Source: Thiodiazotropha sp040506975 (GTDB lineage: Bacteria > Pseudomonadota > Gammaproteobacteria > Chromatiales > Chromatiaceae). Taken from it: a stretch of 64,000 bases of DNA. The notes beneath the pieces are model-generated. The model was not told where the DNA came from. It ran no database searches and was given only the letters and a program-made list of their open reading frames with translations. Position 1 is the first letter of the stretch, and every line of letters starts with the position of its first letter. Made by a program: the position numbers and the translations under genes. The DNA is taken from positions 4,588,001 through 4,652,000 of the forward strand of contig OZ242974.1 in NCBI GenBank assembly GCA_965211775.1, read 5' to 3'. This document shows positions 36,183 through 45,146 of this stretch, one piece after another.

Positions 36183-36614
36183 ATGATGAGTGATGCCCAA
36201 CTCCATAATCTAACGCCACAACAAGCATGGCAGATGATGCAGGACGACCCGCGTACTGTGCTGGTGGATATCAGGTCCAGCATGGAATTTCTCTTCGTAG
36301 GCCATCCTAAAGGGGCTGTTCACGTACCCTGGATTGACGAACCGGACTGGACGGTAAACCCTCACTTTGTCACCGATATACGAAAACTCCTGCTAGGCGG
36401 CAGTATCTGTACCATTGATGAGGGTTGTGCACCCGTGATCCTTATCTGTCGCAGCGGCAAACGCTCCCTTGAAGCGGGCAAGGCGCTGCTCGAAGGAGGA
36501 TTTATGCGCGTTTTTCATATCGATGAGGGATTTGAAGGTGATCTGGATGACGATCATCACCGCAGCAGTCTGGGTGGTTGGCGACACCATGATTTGCCCT
36601 GGGAACAGTGTTGA
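36183..36614 (+). CDS. Rhodanese-like sulfurtransferase
   Basis: 143-residue single-domain rhodanese. Active-site loop ICRSGKRS with the catalytic cysteine C89; VLVDIRSSMEFLFVGHPKGAVHVPW (landmarks LVDIRSSMEF and GHPKGAVHVPW) is the N-terminal part of the fold. In a sulfur oxidiser it may move sulfane sulfur to carriers such as TusA or DsrE. AGGA stands five bases before the ATG. The native upstream region has been displaced by an IS1595 ending 29 bases away. Confidence 0.92.
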   Translation: MMSDAQLHNLTPQQAWQMMQDDPRTVLVDIRSSMEFLFVGHPKGAVHVPWIDEPDWTVNPHFVTDIRKLLLGGSICTIDEGCAPVILICRSGKRSLEAGKALLEGGFMRVFHIDEGFEGDLDDDHHRSSLGGWRHHDLPWEQC

Positions 36615-36735
36615 GTATTTTACATCCGCTTGATCATGGGGTGTCTTGTTCAACAGTGGAAGATTGCTTCATACACATAGTCGGCTTATATGCCACCCAG
36701 TGTAGTGCAGTGTCCTGTACCAGGGCCTGTTAACA

Positions 36736-37512
36736 CTAATCCTTGATACCGACGCCACGGGACAGCAATATCAGACTATACCCCGTCAATAGGACTATGA
36801 ATCCCAGAATAATAATCATTGCCACCGACACATCGATATCCGTAACGCCAAGGATACCGAATCTGAATGTATTGACCATGTAGAGTACTGGATTGGCCAG
36901 TGATATATGCTGCCATATTTCCGGAAGCAGCTCTATCGAGTAGAACACCCCACCAAGATAGGTCAGTGGTGTCAATACAAAGGTAGGCACGATAGATATA
37001 TCGTCAAAACTCTTCGCATAAACCGCATTGATAAAGCCCGCCAGGGCAAACAGGATGGATGTAAGAACAAAGACCAATAAGGTCAAACCGTAACTGTTGA
37101 TTGTCAGATCCGTAAACAACAGCGATATGATCGTGACCAGGATACCCACCATAGTGCCACGCGCCACACCACCAACCACATATCCGCCCAACACCACCCA
37201 GTGAGGTACGGGAGCAATCAACAACTCTTCAATATAGTGCTGTAACTTTGTACCGAAAAAGGATGAGACGACATTGGCATAAGAGTTCTGGATCACCGAC
37301 ATCAGGATAAGGCCAGGGACGATAAAATCGATATAGCGATAACCATCCATCTCACCAATCCGTTCACCGATCAGCTTGCCAAAAATGATAAAGTAGAGAG
37401 TTGTGGTTATGGCGGGTGGCAGCAGTGTCTGTACCCAGATTCGCATAAAGCGCAGCACTTCCTTGGTCACTATCGTCTGAAACGCGATCCGGTAGACTCG
37501 CCAGGGGTTCAT
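36736..37512 (-). CDS. ABC-2 type exporter permease (YadH-like)
   Basis: 258-residue permease with six predicted membrane helices. The sequence RIWVQTLLPPAITTTLYFIIFG near the N-terminus (landmark LLPPAITTTLYF) and the VGGVARGTMVGILV and PTFVLTPLTYLGGVFYS segments are typical of the YadH/ABC-2 group. It follows the ATP-binding gene by 46 bases, forming a two-gene exporter. The exported substrate is unknown in this family; drug or glycolipid export is only a guess. Confidence 0.9.
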   Translation of the reverse strand: MNPWRVYRIAFQTIVTKEVLRFMRIWVQTLLPPAITTTLYFIIFGKLIGERIGEMDGYRYIDFIVPGLILMSVIQNSYANVVSSFFGTKLQHYIEELLIAPVPHWVVLGGYVVGGVARGTMVGILVTIISLLFTDLTINSYGLTLLVFVLTSILFALAGFINAVYAKSFDDISIVPTFVLTPLTYLGGVFYSIELLPEIWQHISLANPVLYMVNTFRFGILGVTDIDVSVAMIIILGFIVLLTGYSLILLSRGVGIKD

Positions 37513-37558
37513 TCAGTGTATTTTCCCATATTGTTTGATGTTTTCAGTACTGTCACTG

Positions 37559-38485
37559 TCACACCTGCTGTTGCTTGGAGCGGTCGACCAGGTCGACAAA
37601 CATCTGTTCCAAACGGTTCTGTTTGTTGCGCATGCTGACAACCTCGATACCCTGCTGCGTGAGCAGCCCGAACAACTGGTTCATGCGCTGTTCGCGTATC
37701 ACCTCCACCTCCAGGGTTTCACGGTCAATCAAAGTTGCGCGATAGCCCGGCAGATCGGGCAGCCTGTCGACGGGTGATGCGAGATTGAGCAGAAAAATCT
37801 CGGTATGCAATTGACTCAGTAATCTCGACATACTGGTCTGTTCGACGATTCGTCCGCGATCAATAATAGCAATATTGCGGCACAGGCTCTCTGCCTCCTC
37901 CAGGTAGTGGGTCGTCAAAATAATGGTTGTCCCCTGCTGGTTGATTTCACGCATAAAGCGCCACATCGAACGGCGAATTTCGATATCAACGCCGGCTGTC
38001 GGCTCATCCAAAATCAACAGTCTCGGCTTGTGTACCAAGGCTCTGGCAATCATCAATCGGCGTTTCATCCCGCCTGAAAGCCATCGAGACTGGGTGTTGC
38101 GTTTCTCCCATAAACCCAATCTTTCCAATGACGCCTCGGCTCTTTGGTATGCCAACTTGCGTGGAATCCCGTAATACCCCGCCTGATTGACCAGGATCTC
38201 CACTACCGGCTCCCACATATTGAAATTGAATTCCTGGGGTACCAGGCCGATCAGATACTTGGCCCGATCCTTCTCCTTATCCAGATCATTGCCATAGATC
38301 ACGACTTCACCGGCACTTTTGTTTATCAGGGAGGCGATGATACTGATAGCGGTGGACTTACCCGCACCGTTCGGCCCCAACAGAGCAAAAAAATCTCCCT
38401 CATCAACCTTGAGATCGATTCCTTTGAGAGCCTCGAACCCATTGCGGTAGGTCTTGTGAAGTTTATTTATAATAAGGGCAGACAC
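37559..38485 (-). CDS. ABC exporter ATP-binding protein (YadG-like)
   Basis: 308-residue ATPase. Walker A GPNGAGKST, Q-loop LVPQEFNFN, signature LSGGMKRRLMIA, Walker B LLILDEPTAGVD and switch histidine ILTTHYLEEAE. It has an extended C-terminal domain (about 220-308) as in YadG. Partner of the permease downstream. Near 28 bases separate it from the ParA gene upstream, so the ParA-CHAD genes and the exporter may share a transcript. Confidence 0.92.
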   Translation of the reverse strand: MSALIINKLHKTYRNGFEALKGIDLKVDEGDFFALLGPNGAGKSTAISIIASLINKSAGEVVIYGNDLDKEKDRAKYLIGLVPQEFNFNMWEPVVEILVNQAGYYGIPRKLAYQRAEASLERLGLWEKRNTQSRWLSGGMKRRLMIARALVHKPRLLILDEPTAGVDIEIRRSMWRFMREINQQGTTIILTTHYLEEAESLCRNIAIIDRGRIVEQTSMSRLLSQLHTEIFLLNLASPVDRLPDLPGYRATLIDRETLEVEVIREQRMNQLFGLLTQQGIEVVSMRNKQNRLEQMFVDLVDRSKQQQV

Positions 38486-38513
38486 AGTCTTTTTTGTCAG
38501 GCGTTATCAGAGA

Positions 38514-39257
38514 CTAGCCTAAACGATTCTGTACATCCATCCACAATGCCTGGTAGGCACTGGCCGCAAAACAGTTGGGGGAGAACGCCTGTACCGGCAT
38601 TCGATGAATTCCCATCCTCTCCACGTCGCTGGCATAGGGTATCTGCGCCTTCAGCAGTTCACCTTGAACGTCCGGGAAGTTCTCCATAATATTCAGATGC
38701 ATCCGCTTACGCCGATCCACCATGGAAAAGAACGGCATTAACTTCAATCCGGTGATGCGGTGACCTTGTAAAAAATCGAGGAGCTGATCGTAAGTGCGCA
38801 TTGAGAGGGTAGTCGGTATCAACGGTAACAGCAGTCCCTCTGCGGCGCGGAAAATATTCTCCGAAACAAGGGAAATACTCGGTGGACAGTCAAGAAAGAC
38901 GTAGTCATAGGTCTTCGAGAGCGGGCGTAACAGCTTCAATAACTGCTTGGTGGGTTTCTTCGCATCCTCCATTCGCAGATCCATATTGCGATAGGAGAAA
39001 TCCGCAGGCAGCATATCGAGATTGTCGAAATCTGTCGCCTTGACCACATCGTCCAGATCGAGCTTTCCCTTAACAAGCCTTTTACTGCCCTTAACCTTCG
39101 GTTGAATACGAAAATAAAAGGTCGCGGCTGCCTGGGGATCCAAGTCCCAAATCAGTGTTCGGTAACCCTGCTTCGCGGCTAGGTAGGAGAGATTGACGGC
39201 TGTCGCTGTTTTTCCGACCCCACCCTTAATGTTATAGACCCCGATGATATGCATCAT
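38514..39257 (-). CDS. ParA-family ATPase (chromosomally encoded, non-partition context)
   Basis: 247-residue deviant-Walker ATPase. The KGGVGKT motif (with the signature lysine) lies at residues ~11-17, then DLDPQAAATF and the CPPSISLVSENIFRAAEG region. No parB follows and no parS-like motif is nearby. The start codon overlaps the stop of the CYTH-CHAD gene, indicating coupling. ParA-like proteins can position cargo on the nucleoid, such as carboxysomes or chemotaxis arrays, so the CHAD protein may be its cargo adaptor; that is inference. Confidence 0.9.
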   Translation of the reverse strand: MMHIIGVYNIKGGVGKTATAVNLSYLAAKQGYRTLIWDLDPQAAATFYFRIQPKVKGSKRLVKGKLDLDDVVKATDFDNLDMLPADFSYRNMDLRMEDAKKPTKQLLKLLRPLSKTYDYVFLDCPPSISLVSENIFRAAEGLLLPLIPTTLSMRTYDQLLDFLQGHRITGLKLMPFFSMVDRRKRMHLNIMENFPDVQGELLKAQIPYASDVERMGIHRMPVQAFSPNCFAASAYQALWMDVQNRLG

Positions 39258-40807
39258 CTCACTCCAAACAACTGTTGAAAGGCGTTTTGATTCGATTCGC
39301 TGCTGAAATCGGTGAAGAGATCAACAAAGTCCGCCCTCACCCGCTCCTGTCTCTCCAACAGCTTGCCAACGAGTATGCCCATCGCCATCAGCGCACTCGC
39401 CGGCGCGCCCTCTTTCAACATCTGCTCTCCGAATTTCTCTAATGAGTTGGCCTGTACCTCCAGATCCTGAAACTCTCCCAGATTGTCAAGTATCACCTTC
39501 AGTGCCTTGATCAACTCACGGATTGCAGGTTTGGGGTAAAGACTTTGAAAGAACTCCATTAAGTAACGCAGCTTTTTACAATCCTTACGGAGTTCGTGAA
39601 GCAGCTCTGCGGGCGAATCGTCCCCTATGTTCAAACCATCTTTGAGTACCCGTTTGTAGAGTTTTCCAATCCGTTTGTCCGCGAGTTTTGCCGTGGCACG
39701 CATCGCATTGGGTGCCTGATCACTCCCCCCTCCCGGGGACTGCAGCCAACCGCGCCAGGCTTTCAGGTTCTTTCTGAAATGGGGCGAGTTGATTTTTTTC
39801 ACCAGCCCGGCCTGCGCCAGTTTATGGTGCTGCTGCAGGAAAGCATGAAAAGGATCAAGATCCTTTTGAATCGTCTTTGGCAGGGAGGCGCGATAATCCG
39901 GATAGTGCAGCAGATAAACATCCAGATCCCTCGTCTCGCCGGTAATTTGTCCGATCCAGCCAAAGGCCTGTTTGAAAGGCTCCAACTGCTGCGGATCAAA
40001 TACCCCTTTTATCTGGCTCATGGCAGAACGGGTACGTCGTGTGGCAACCCTCAAATCGTGCAGAAACTCACTGTCCAGATCTGCCCTGGTGCCATCGATA
40101 TTGGCTTCCAGGGTATTCAGCAGGCTGAGCATGATCTGTCGAGCCGTCACATGGGCGGGCGCATCGGGATCGAGTCTGAAATTGAGCTTGGAACTGTAAT
40201 CACCCACTTTGCGTCCGACACCCAGCAGCGCATCCTCATACAGACTCTGCTCCGACGGCCGGAGTTTGAGTGACGCGAATTGTTGCTTGAGCTTGAGAAA
40301 GTCAGTCTCGTAGCCCTTCAACGGCTGCAGCACGATCCGGCCATCCAAATCACCCCTCTTTTTACCCTTGACCGCACTGAACTGATTCTTCAGTAAAATA
40401 ACCCTGACAACCGTCTTCTCTTCAGCATCCAAAATACGTAAAGTGAATCGTTGTTGATTGATATTCACCATCGGCAACAATACACGCATCTCCAACACCG
40501 GCACCAGGCATTCCCGGACGGGACCCTGAGGAATATCCTCTACAAATCCGGGAGCTGATTCGATGGATTGGCAGGCAATTTGTTGATGACTTTTTCGATT
40601 AACCCAACACAGCCTGTTCTTTTCCCCCTGCTCTTGGAGCAACTCGCCGCCTGCTTGCCAGACACGCCAGTCAAAACTATCAAAAAAGGTCTGTCTCACC
40701 TTGACCGGGGAATCCACAGATAGACGATGGGTTTCAGAGAGAATTTTCCGGAGCCCATCCAGATCGAGCTCATCAGGTAGCATGTAGGTAAGTGGGTGTT
40801 GTGCCAT
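39254..40807 (-). CDS. CYTH-CHAD domain protein
   Basis: 517 residues. The N-terminal ~200 residues resemble a CYTH-like triphosphate tunnel fold (RQTFFDSFDWRVW). The C-terminal ~290 are a CHAD domain, a helical domain with conserved histidines and basic residues, e.g. FLHDLRVATRRTRSAM and ELLHELRKDCKKLRYLMEFF (20 residues). CHAD domains bind polyphosphate granules; CYTH domains can hydrolyse inorganic triphosphate. A metal-binding ExExK motif is not evident, so the CYTH part may be inactive. Coupled to the ParA gene. Confidence 0.9.
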   Translation of the reverse strand: MAQHPLTYMLPDELDLDGLRKILSETHRLSVDSPVKVRQTFFDSFDWRVWQAGGELLQEQGEKNRLCWVNRKSHQQIACQSIESAPGFVEDIPQGPVRECLVPVLEMRVLLPMVNINQQRFTLRILDAEEKTVVRVILLKNQFSAVKGKKRGDLDGRIVLQPLKGYETDFLKLKQQFASLKLRPSEQSLYEDALLGVGRKVGDYSSKLNFRLDPDAPAHVTARQIMLSLLNTLEANIDGTRADLDSEFLHDLRVATRRTRSAMSQIKGVFDPQQLEPFKQAFGWIGQITGETRDLDVYLLHYPDYRASLPKTIQKDLDPFHAFLQQHHKLAQAGLVKKINSPHFRKNLKAWRGWLQSPGGGSDQAPNAMRATAKLADKRIGKLYKRVLKDGLNIGDDSPAELLHELRKDCKKLRYLMEFFQSLYPKPAIRELIKALKVILDNLGEFQDLEVQANSLEKFGEQMLKEGAPASALMAMGILVGKLLERQERVRADFVDLFTDFSSESNQNAFQQLFGVR

Positions 40808-40902
40808 GGGACAACCTCAGATTTAACAAACCAAGAGAGTAACTGACCCGGCTGGATGTGACAATTACCAGTGTCAGAACTGTTCCCTATCCACCTTTTC
40901 TT

Positions 40903-43566
40903 TTACTGATCATCAGCGGCTTCCGCCAGGCATTTGCTGGCTATCTCATAGACATCCTTCGAAATCCCGGAATGAGACAGGACACGCTCGAATTGCGCGT
41001 GCATCAATGCCTGACGCTGATCGTCATAACGACGCCAGCGACTCATGATCCGCATCATCCTGGCTGCTATCTGCGGATTCAATCTATCAAGCGTGATGAC
41101 CTGATCGGCCAGAAATTCGTAACCCGATCCGTCAATCCTGTGAAACGCACTGATATTCATACTGCAGAAGACACCGATGAGACTGCGAACCTTGTTCGGA
41201 TTCCGCAGGGAAAAGGCGGTGTGCTTCATCAACGCCCGGACCCGTTGCAATGTCCCGGGCAGGCGGGAATTCGCCTGTACCGCAAACCACTTGTCCATGA
41301 CCAGCGGCACATCAATCCATTGCTTCTCAAAGGCGGCTAGGGCGAGATTCCTCTCGGGGCAATCGGTATTCGCCAGACTGCTGAGCGCCGCCATCACGTC
41401 GGTCATGTTGTCTGCCTTTTCGAACTGTTCAAAGCAGCGCTTGTGAATCTCCGGTTCATGCAATTGCATAAGATAGTCCAGGGCCAGATTTCTTAATCTT
41501 CGCCGGGCTATGGATACCGGATCAATATCGTATGGAGATTGAGACTCATTCTGCTGGTAGACCGCCAACAAGCGTCGGCGTAAACGGCTGGCCAATGCAT
41601 GCCTGAGCCACTCTCTGACATGATGGATCGCTTCTACATCGACAACCTCCATCTGGTCACCCAATGTGGATTCACCGGGAAGCTGCAATACTTCACTCAA
41701 CAGCGCCTTGTCCGCGGTCTCATTGCTTAGTGCGGCCTCAAAGGCCTTCACCAGACCTTCAGCCAGATCCAGGGCCTTACCTGCTCGATAGTCAGCCACC
41801 AGATTCAACAGGGTTCTCTGCGCCAGTGCCTGGGAAGCATCCCATCGATTGAAAGGATCCGTGTCCCTGGCCATCAGAAACATCAACTCCTCATCTGTCG
41901 CAGGGTATCGCAGTTTCACCGGCGCCGAGAATCCCCTCAACAGGGAGGGTACAGGCTTTTCATCTAGGCCGACAAAGGTAAACTGCTGATCCGCTTCAGA
42001 CAGTTCAAGCAGTCGCCGGGTACCATGTGGTTCCGCCTCATTCTGCAACTGCAACTGCAGCTCTCTTCCCTCGCTGTCCAGCAGGGCAATTTCAAGCGGT
42101 ATATGGAAGGGCTTTTTATTCTGCTGTCCCGGTGTATCCGGGCAGTGTTGGCGGAACCGGAGTCGATAGCTGCCCTGCTGTACATTATACTCGGCTTCCA
42201 CTTCGACCACCGGTGTACCCGACTGGCTGTACCAGAGACGAAACTGGCTCAGATCCCGACCACTGGCATCCTCCATGCACCGAACGAAGTCATCGGTGGT
42301 GACGGCCTCACCGTCATGGCGCTGAAAATAGAGATCCGTTGCCTTTCTATAGAGGCCGGGCCCGAGAAGATTCGCTTGCATGCGAACCACCTCAGCCCCT
42401 TTCTCATAAACCGTCACAGTGTAGAAATTGTTGATCTCAATATAGCTGTCCGGACGCACCGGATGGGCCATCGGACCTGCATCTTCGGCGAACTGATGGT
42501 TGCGCAACAGGCGCACATCCTCGATTCGTTTGACCCCGCGTGATCCCATATCAGCGGAGAACTCCTGGTCGCGGAAAACGGTCAGCCCCTCTTTCAGGCT
42601 GAGCTGAAACCAGTCGCGGCAGGTGATCCGGTTACCCGTCCAGTTATGGAAATACTCATGGGCGATGACTCCTTCGATTCCCTGATAGTCGTTATCCGTG
42701 GCGGTATCGGCGCGGGCCAGCACATATTTGGAATTGAAAATATTGAGGCCCTTGTTCTCCATGGCGCCCATGTTGAAATCGTTTACCGCCACGATCATAT
42801 AGATATCCAGGTCATACTCACGTCCATACTGCGCTTCATCCCAGGCCATGGCCTTTTTCAATGAGCTCATGGCATGACCGCATTTATCGATGTTCTCGGG
42901 CTCCACGTAGATTCGCAGCTCGACCTCCCTGCCGGAACAGGTGGTATAGCAATCCTGCTGAAATTGTAAATTGCCGGCCACCATGGCAAACAGATAGCAG
43001 GGTTTGGGAAATGGGTCCTTCCAAATCACCTGGTGGCGGCCATCCTCCAGCTCCCGCTCATCGACACAGTTCCCATTCGCAAGCATTACAGGGTAATCAG
43101 TTTGGCTGGCCATGATGGTGGTACTGAAGCGCGCCATCACATCCGGCCGATCGAGATAGTAGGTGATACGCCTGAAACCCTCGGCCTCGCACTGTGTGCA
43201 ATAGAGCCCGCCTGACCGATAGAGACCCTCGAGGTTGGTGTTTTGTTGTGGATAGATAGCAACCTGCGTGGTCAGGGTAAAACGCTCCGGCACATTGGGA
43301 ACGATCAATGATCTCTCATCAACCTGATAGGCCTCCTTCCCGAGTGGCTGGTCATCCAACTCAATACTTTGCAGCTGCAACGCTTCACCATCCAGCTTCA
43401 ACTTTGGTTTGATGGCTTCGCTGGCCGGATTTTTTCGAATATGCAATCGACTCGTAACATGCGTCGACTCATCCTGCAGATCAATAACCAGCTCTACTTC
43501 ATCAATGAGGTAATCCGGAGGACGGTAATCCTTCAAATGGATGGTTTTGGCATTTTTTGTTCGCAT
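40903..43566 (-). CDS. pepN: Aminopeptidase N (PepN)
   Basis: 887-residue M1 zinc aminopeptidase, cytosolic. The exopeptidase motif GAMENKG and the zinc site HEYFHNW, followed by the third ligand glutamate in SLKEGLTVFRDQEFSAD, identify it. The tail domain (DUF3458/C-terminal helical) is complete, so length matches E. coli PepN (870). It starts MRTKNAKTIHLKDYRPPDYLI. It stands alone on the minus strand with a 440-base region between it and grxC on the other strand. Confidence 0.96.
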   Translation of the reverse strand: MRTKNAKTIHLKDYRPPDYLIDEVELVIDLQDESTHVTSRLHIRKNPASEAIKPKLKLDGEALQLQSIELDDQPLGKEAYQVDERSLIVPNVPERFTLTTQVAIYPQQNTNLEGLYRSGGLYCTQCEAEGFRRITYYLDRPDVMARFSTTIMASQTDYPVMLANGNCVDERELEDGRHQVIWKDPFPKPCYLFAMVAGNLQFQQDCYTTCSGREVELRIYVEPENIDKCGHAMSSLKKAMAWDEAQYGREYDLDIYMIVAVNDFNMGAMENKGLNIFNSKYVLARADTATDNDYQGIEGVIAHEYFHNWTGNRITCRDWFQLSLKEGLTVFRDQEFSADMGSRGVKRIEDVRLLRNHQFAEDAGPMAHPVRPDSYIEINNFYTVTVYEKGAEVVRMQANLLGPGLYRKATDLYFQRHDGEAVTTDDFVRCMEDASGRDLSQFRLWYSQSGTPVVEVEAEYNVQQGSYRLRFRQHCPDTPGQQNKKPFHIPLEIALLDSEGRELQLQLQNEAEPHGTRRLLELSEADQQFTFVGLDEKPVPSLLRGFSAPVKLRYPATDEELMFLMARDTDPFNRWDASQALAQRTLLNLVADYRAGKALDLAEGLVKAFEAALSNETADKALLSEVLQLPGESTLGDQMEVVDVEAIHHVREWLRHALASRLRRRLLAVYQQNESQSPYDIDPVSIARRRLRNLALDYLMQLHEPEIHKRCFEQFEKADNMTDVMAALSSLANTDCPERNLALAAFEKQWIDVPLVMDKWFAVQANSRLPGTLQRVRALMKHTAFSLRNPNKVRSLIGVFCSMNISAFHRIDGSGYEFLADQVITLDRLNPQIAARMMRIMSRWRRYDDQRQALMHAQFERVLSHSGISKDVYEIASKCLAEAADDQ

Positions 43567-44006
43567 CGGTTGGTATCACCTATTCTGAGATCTGCAGGCC
43601 GTGAACAGAGAGTCGGTTGAGTAATTCAGGCCTGAATCCATTCATTTTCCTATAATAGTCCGGGACGATAAACGCTGAGCTATTGACTGATATTCAGCGG
43701 CTGAGGGAGTCCCTGAGATTCCAGCGCCACGAACCATTATGTATGGATAATCAAACTCATTGCCACTCGCCTATGCGACGGCCGAACAGATCAGATAGTG
43801 GATGGGGATGCCCGCTATCACCACTATACTGATCTGCTAATCTATATGATTGAAGTAATATAAACACCTTTCGCATGTCCCTGTCGTGGAACTTGTTTTC
43901 TTCTGCTGATAGGATAGGCAGAGTGGATAATATTTTTTTATTTCCCTTTTTTTACAAATGGTTAGGTATAATATACTTGCAATCTGTTGCCGAGGAATAG
44001 GGTTTT
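43567..44006. other. Intergenic region between pepN and grxC
   Basis: 440 bases between divergent genes. A TATAAT at 43967-43972 suits the -10 of the grxC unit but no good -35 is present. AT-rich T-runs occur at 43935-43955. No RNA gene or hairpin is seen. Confidence 0.5.
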
Positions 44007-44270
44007 ATGCCAAATGTCGTCATGTATTCAACCGCCATCTGCCCCTATTGTGTTCGGGCCAAGCATCTGTTGGAAAATAAAGGCGTCGCATATGAGGAAA
44101 TACGCATCGAACACAATCATGAAGTGATGCAGGAGATGTTGCACCGCAGCAACAGGCATACTGTCCCGCAGATTTTCATCGATGACTATCACGTTGGTGG
44201 CTACGATGACCTCGCCTCGCTGGGAATGTCGGGTCAACTCGATCTCTTACTGGGTAGATCAGAGGAATGA
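44007..44270 (+). CDS. grxC: Glutaredoxin 3
   Basis: 87-residue glutaredoxin. The dithiol active site CPYC is at 12-15, TVPQIFIDDYHVGGYDDL (landmarks TVPQIF and GGYDDL) forms the glutathione-binding part. It reduces disulfides and glutathione-mixed disulfides in the cytoplasm. GAGGAAT lies upstream of the ATG. Its stop overlaps the hslR start by four bases. Full-length for the family. Confidence 0.95.
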   Translation: MPNVVMYSTAICPYCVRAKHLLENKGVAYEEIRIEHNHEVMQEMLHRSNRHTVPQIFIDDYHVGGYDDLASLGMSGQLDLLLGRSEE

Positions 44271-44677
44271 ATCAATCCCTTCATCAAGCACCACAAAAAG
44301 TCCGCCTGGATAAGTGGTTGTGGGCTGCACGCTTTTTCAAGACCCGCCAGATCGCCTCTGAAGCGATTAACGGCGGTAAAGTGCATCTCAATGGCCAGCG
44401 GACCAAACCCGGTAAGGAGATCAAAGCCGGGTCGCAACTGCGAATCCACAAAGGTGCCTTGGAGTGGGATATAACGGTGCGGGTATTAGCGACTAATAGA
44501 AGACCGGCACCGGAGGCGCGCTGTTTTTATGACGAAACGGCGGAAAGTATCGAGCGCAGGGAAAAGATGACAGAGGTACAGCGGCTCGAACGTTCAATGT
44601 CGCCCAGAACGGATCATGGCAAACCCAACAAAAAGCAGCGGCGTATGATTCACCGATTCACCGGAAAATCCAGTTAA
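44267..44677 (+). CDS. hslR: Heat shock protein 15 (HslR), S4-domain RNA-binding protein
   Basis: 136 residues with an N-terminal S4 domain (VRLDKWLWAARFFKTRQIA, 19 residues; GGKVHLNGQRTKPG), known from E. coli Hsp15 to bind stalled 50S subunits carrying nascent chains. The C-terminal tail is basic (KPNKKQRRMIHRF). The start overlaps grxC by four bases, so translation is coupled. The next gene follows after 13 bases and likely shares the transcript. Confidence 0.94.
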   Translation: MNQSLHQAPQKVRLDKWLWAARFFKTRQIASEAINGGKVHLNGQRTKPGKEIKAGSQLRIHKGALEWDITVRVLATNRRPAPEARCFYDETAESIERREKMTEVQRLERSMSPRTDHGKPNKKQRRMIHRFTGKSS

Positions 44678-44690
44678 CTAGGGCCTAGCA

Positions 44691-45146
44691 ATGGACCAGG
44701 ATGCTTTCCGTCGAACATATCGAGAGATGAATGAGCGCATCTGTGCTTATGAAAAAAGCATCCTGTCTCGCCATTGCACCTGCTCACAATCAAAAAAACT
44801 CTGTATCGCTGAGCGTGAGGGTGTACATTGCGTTTCGGATGAAGCATTGCAACAGTGCCAGGAACTACTGGAAACACTCCGTCATCAGGCCAGGTTTGCC
44901 CTGAAATCAAACGATGACAAGGCAGTTCTATCTCATGGCAAGGCGATGCGGCTTCAGGTGGGGGGATTGCGGGGCCTCTTCACCGCAATACACCCGGAAC
45001 ACCCTATACCTGAACTTATCGACGATATCTTTGAATTGATCAACAAGGCTACGACACTCTATGGGCGGTTGGAGAATCTGCCGTACCAAATCCTCATTCA
45101 GCAGGTATCCGCCTATAAGGGCAGGCAGCGTGGTAATCACCGTTAG
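44691..45146 (+). CDS. Cysteine-containing protein of unknown function next to dsrS
   Basis: 151-residue soluble protein I do not recognise. An N-terminal helix is followed by a four-cysteine cluster, HCTCSQSKKLCIAEREGVHC (20 residues), which could bind a metal or Fe-S centre, plus a fifth cysteine in LQQCQEL; the rest is helical. It lies downstream of hslR and is convergent with dsrS, overlapping it by four bases. The location suggests it may belong with the sulfur-oxidation genes, but no direct evidence exists. Confidence 0.75.
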   Translation: MDQDAFRRTYREMNERICAYEKSILSRHCTCSQSKKLCIAEREGVHCVSDEALQQCQELLETLRHQARFALKSNDDKAVLSHGKAMRLQVGGLRGLFTAIHPEHPIPELIDDIFELINKATTLYGRLENLPYQILIQQVSAYKGRQRGNHR

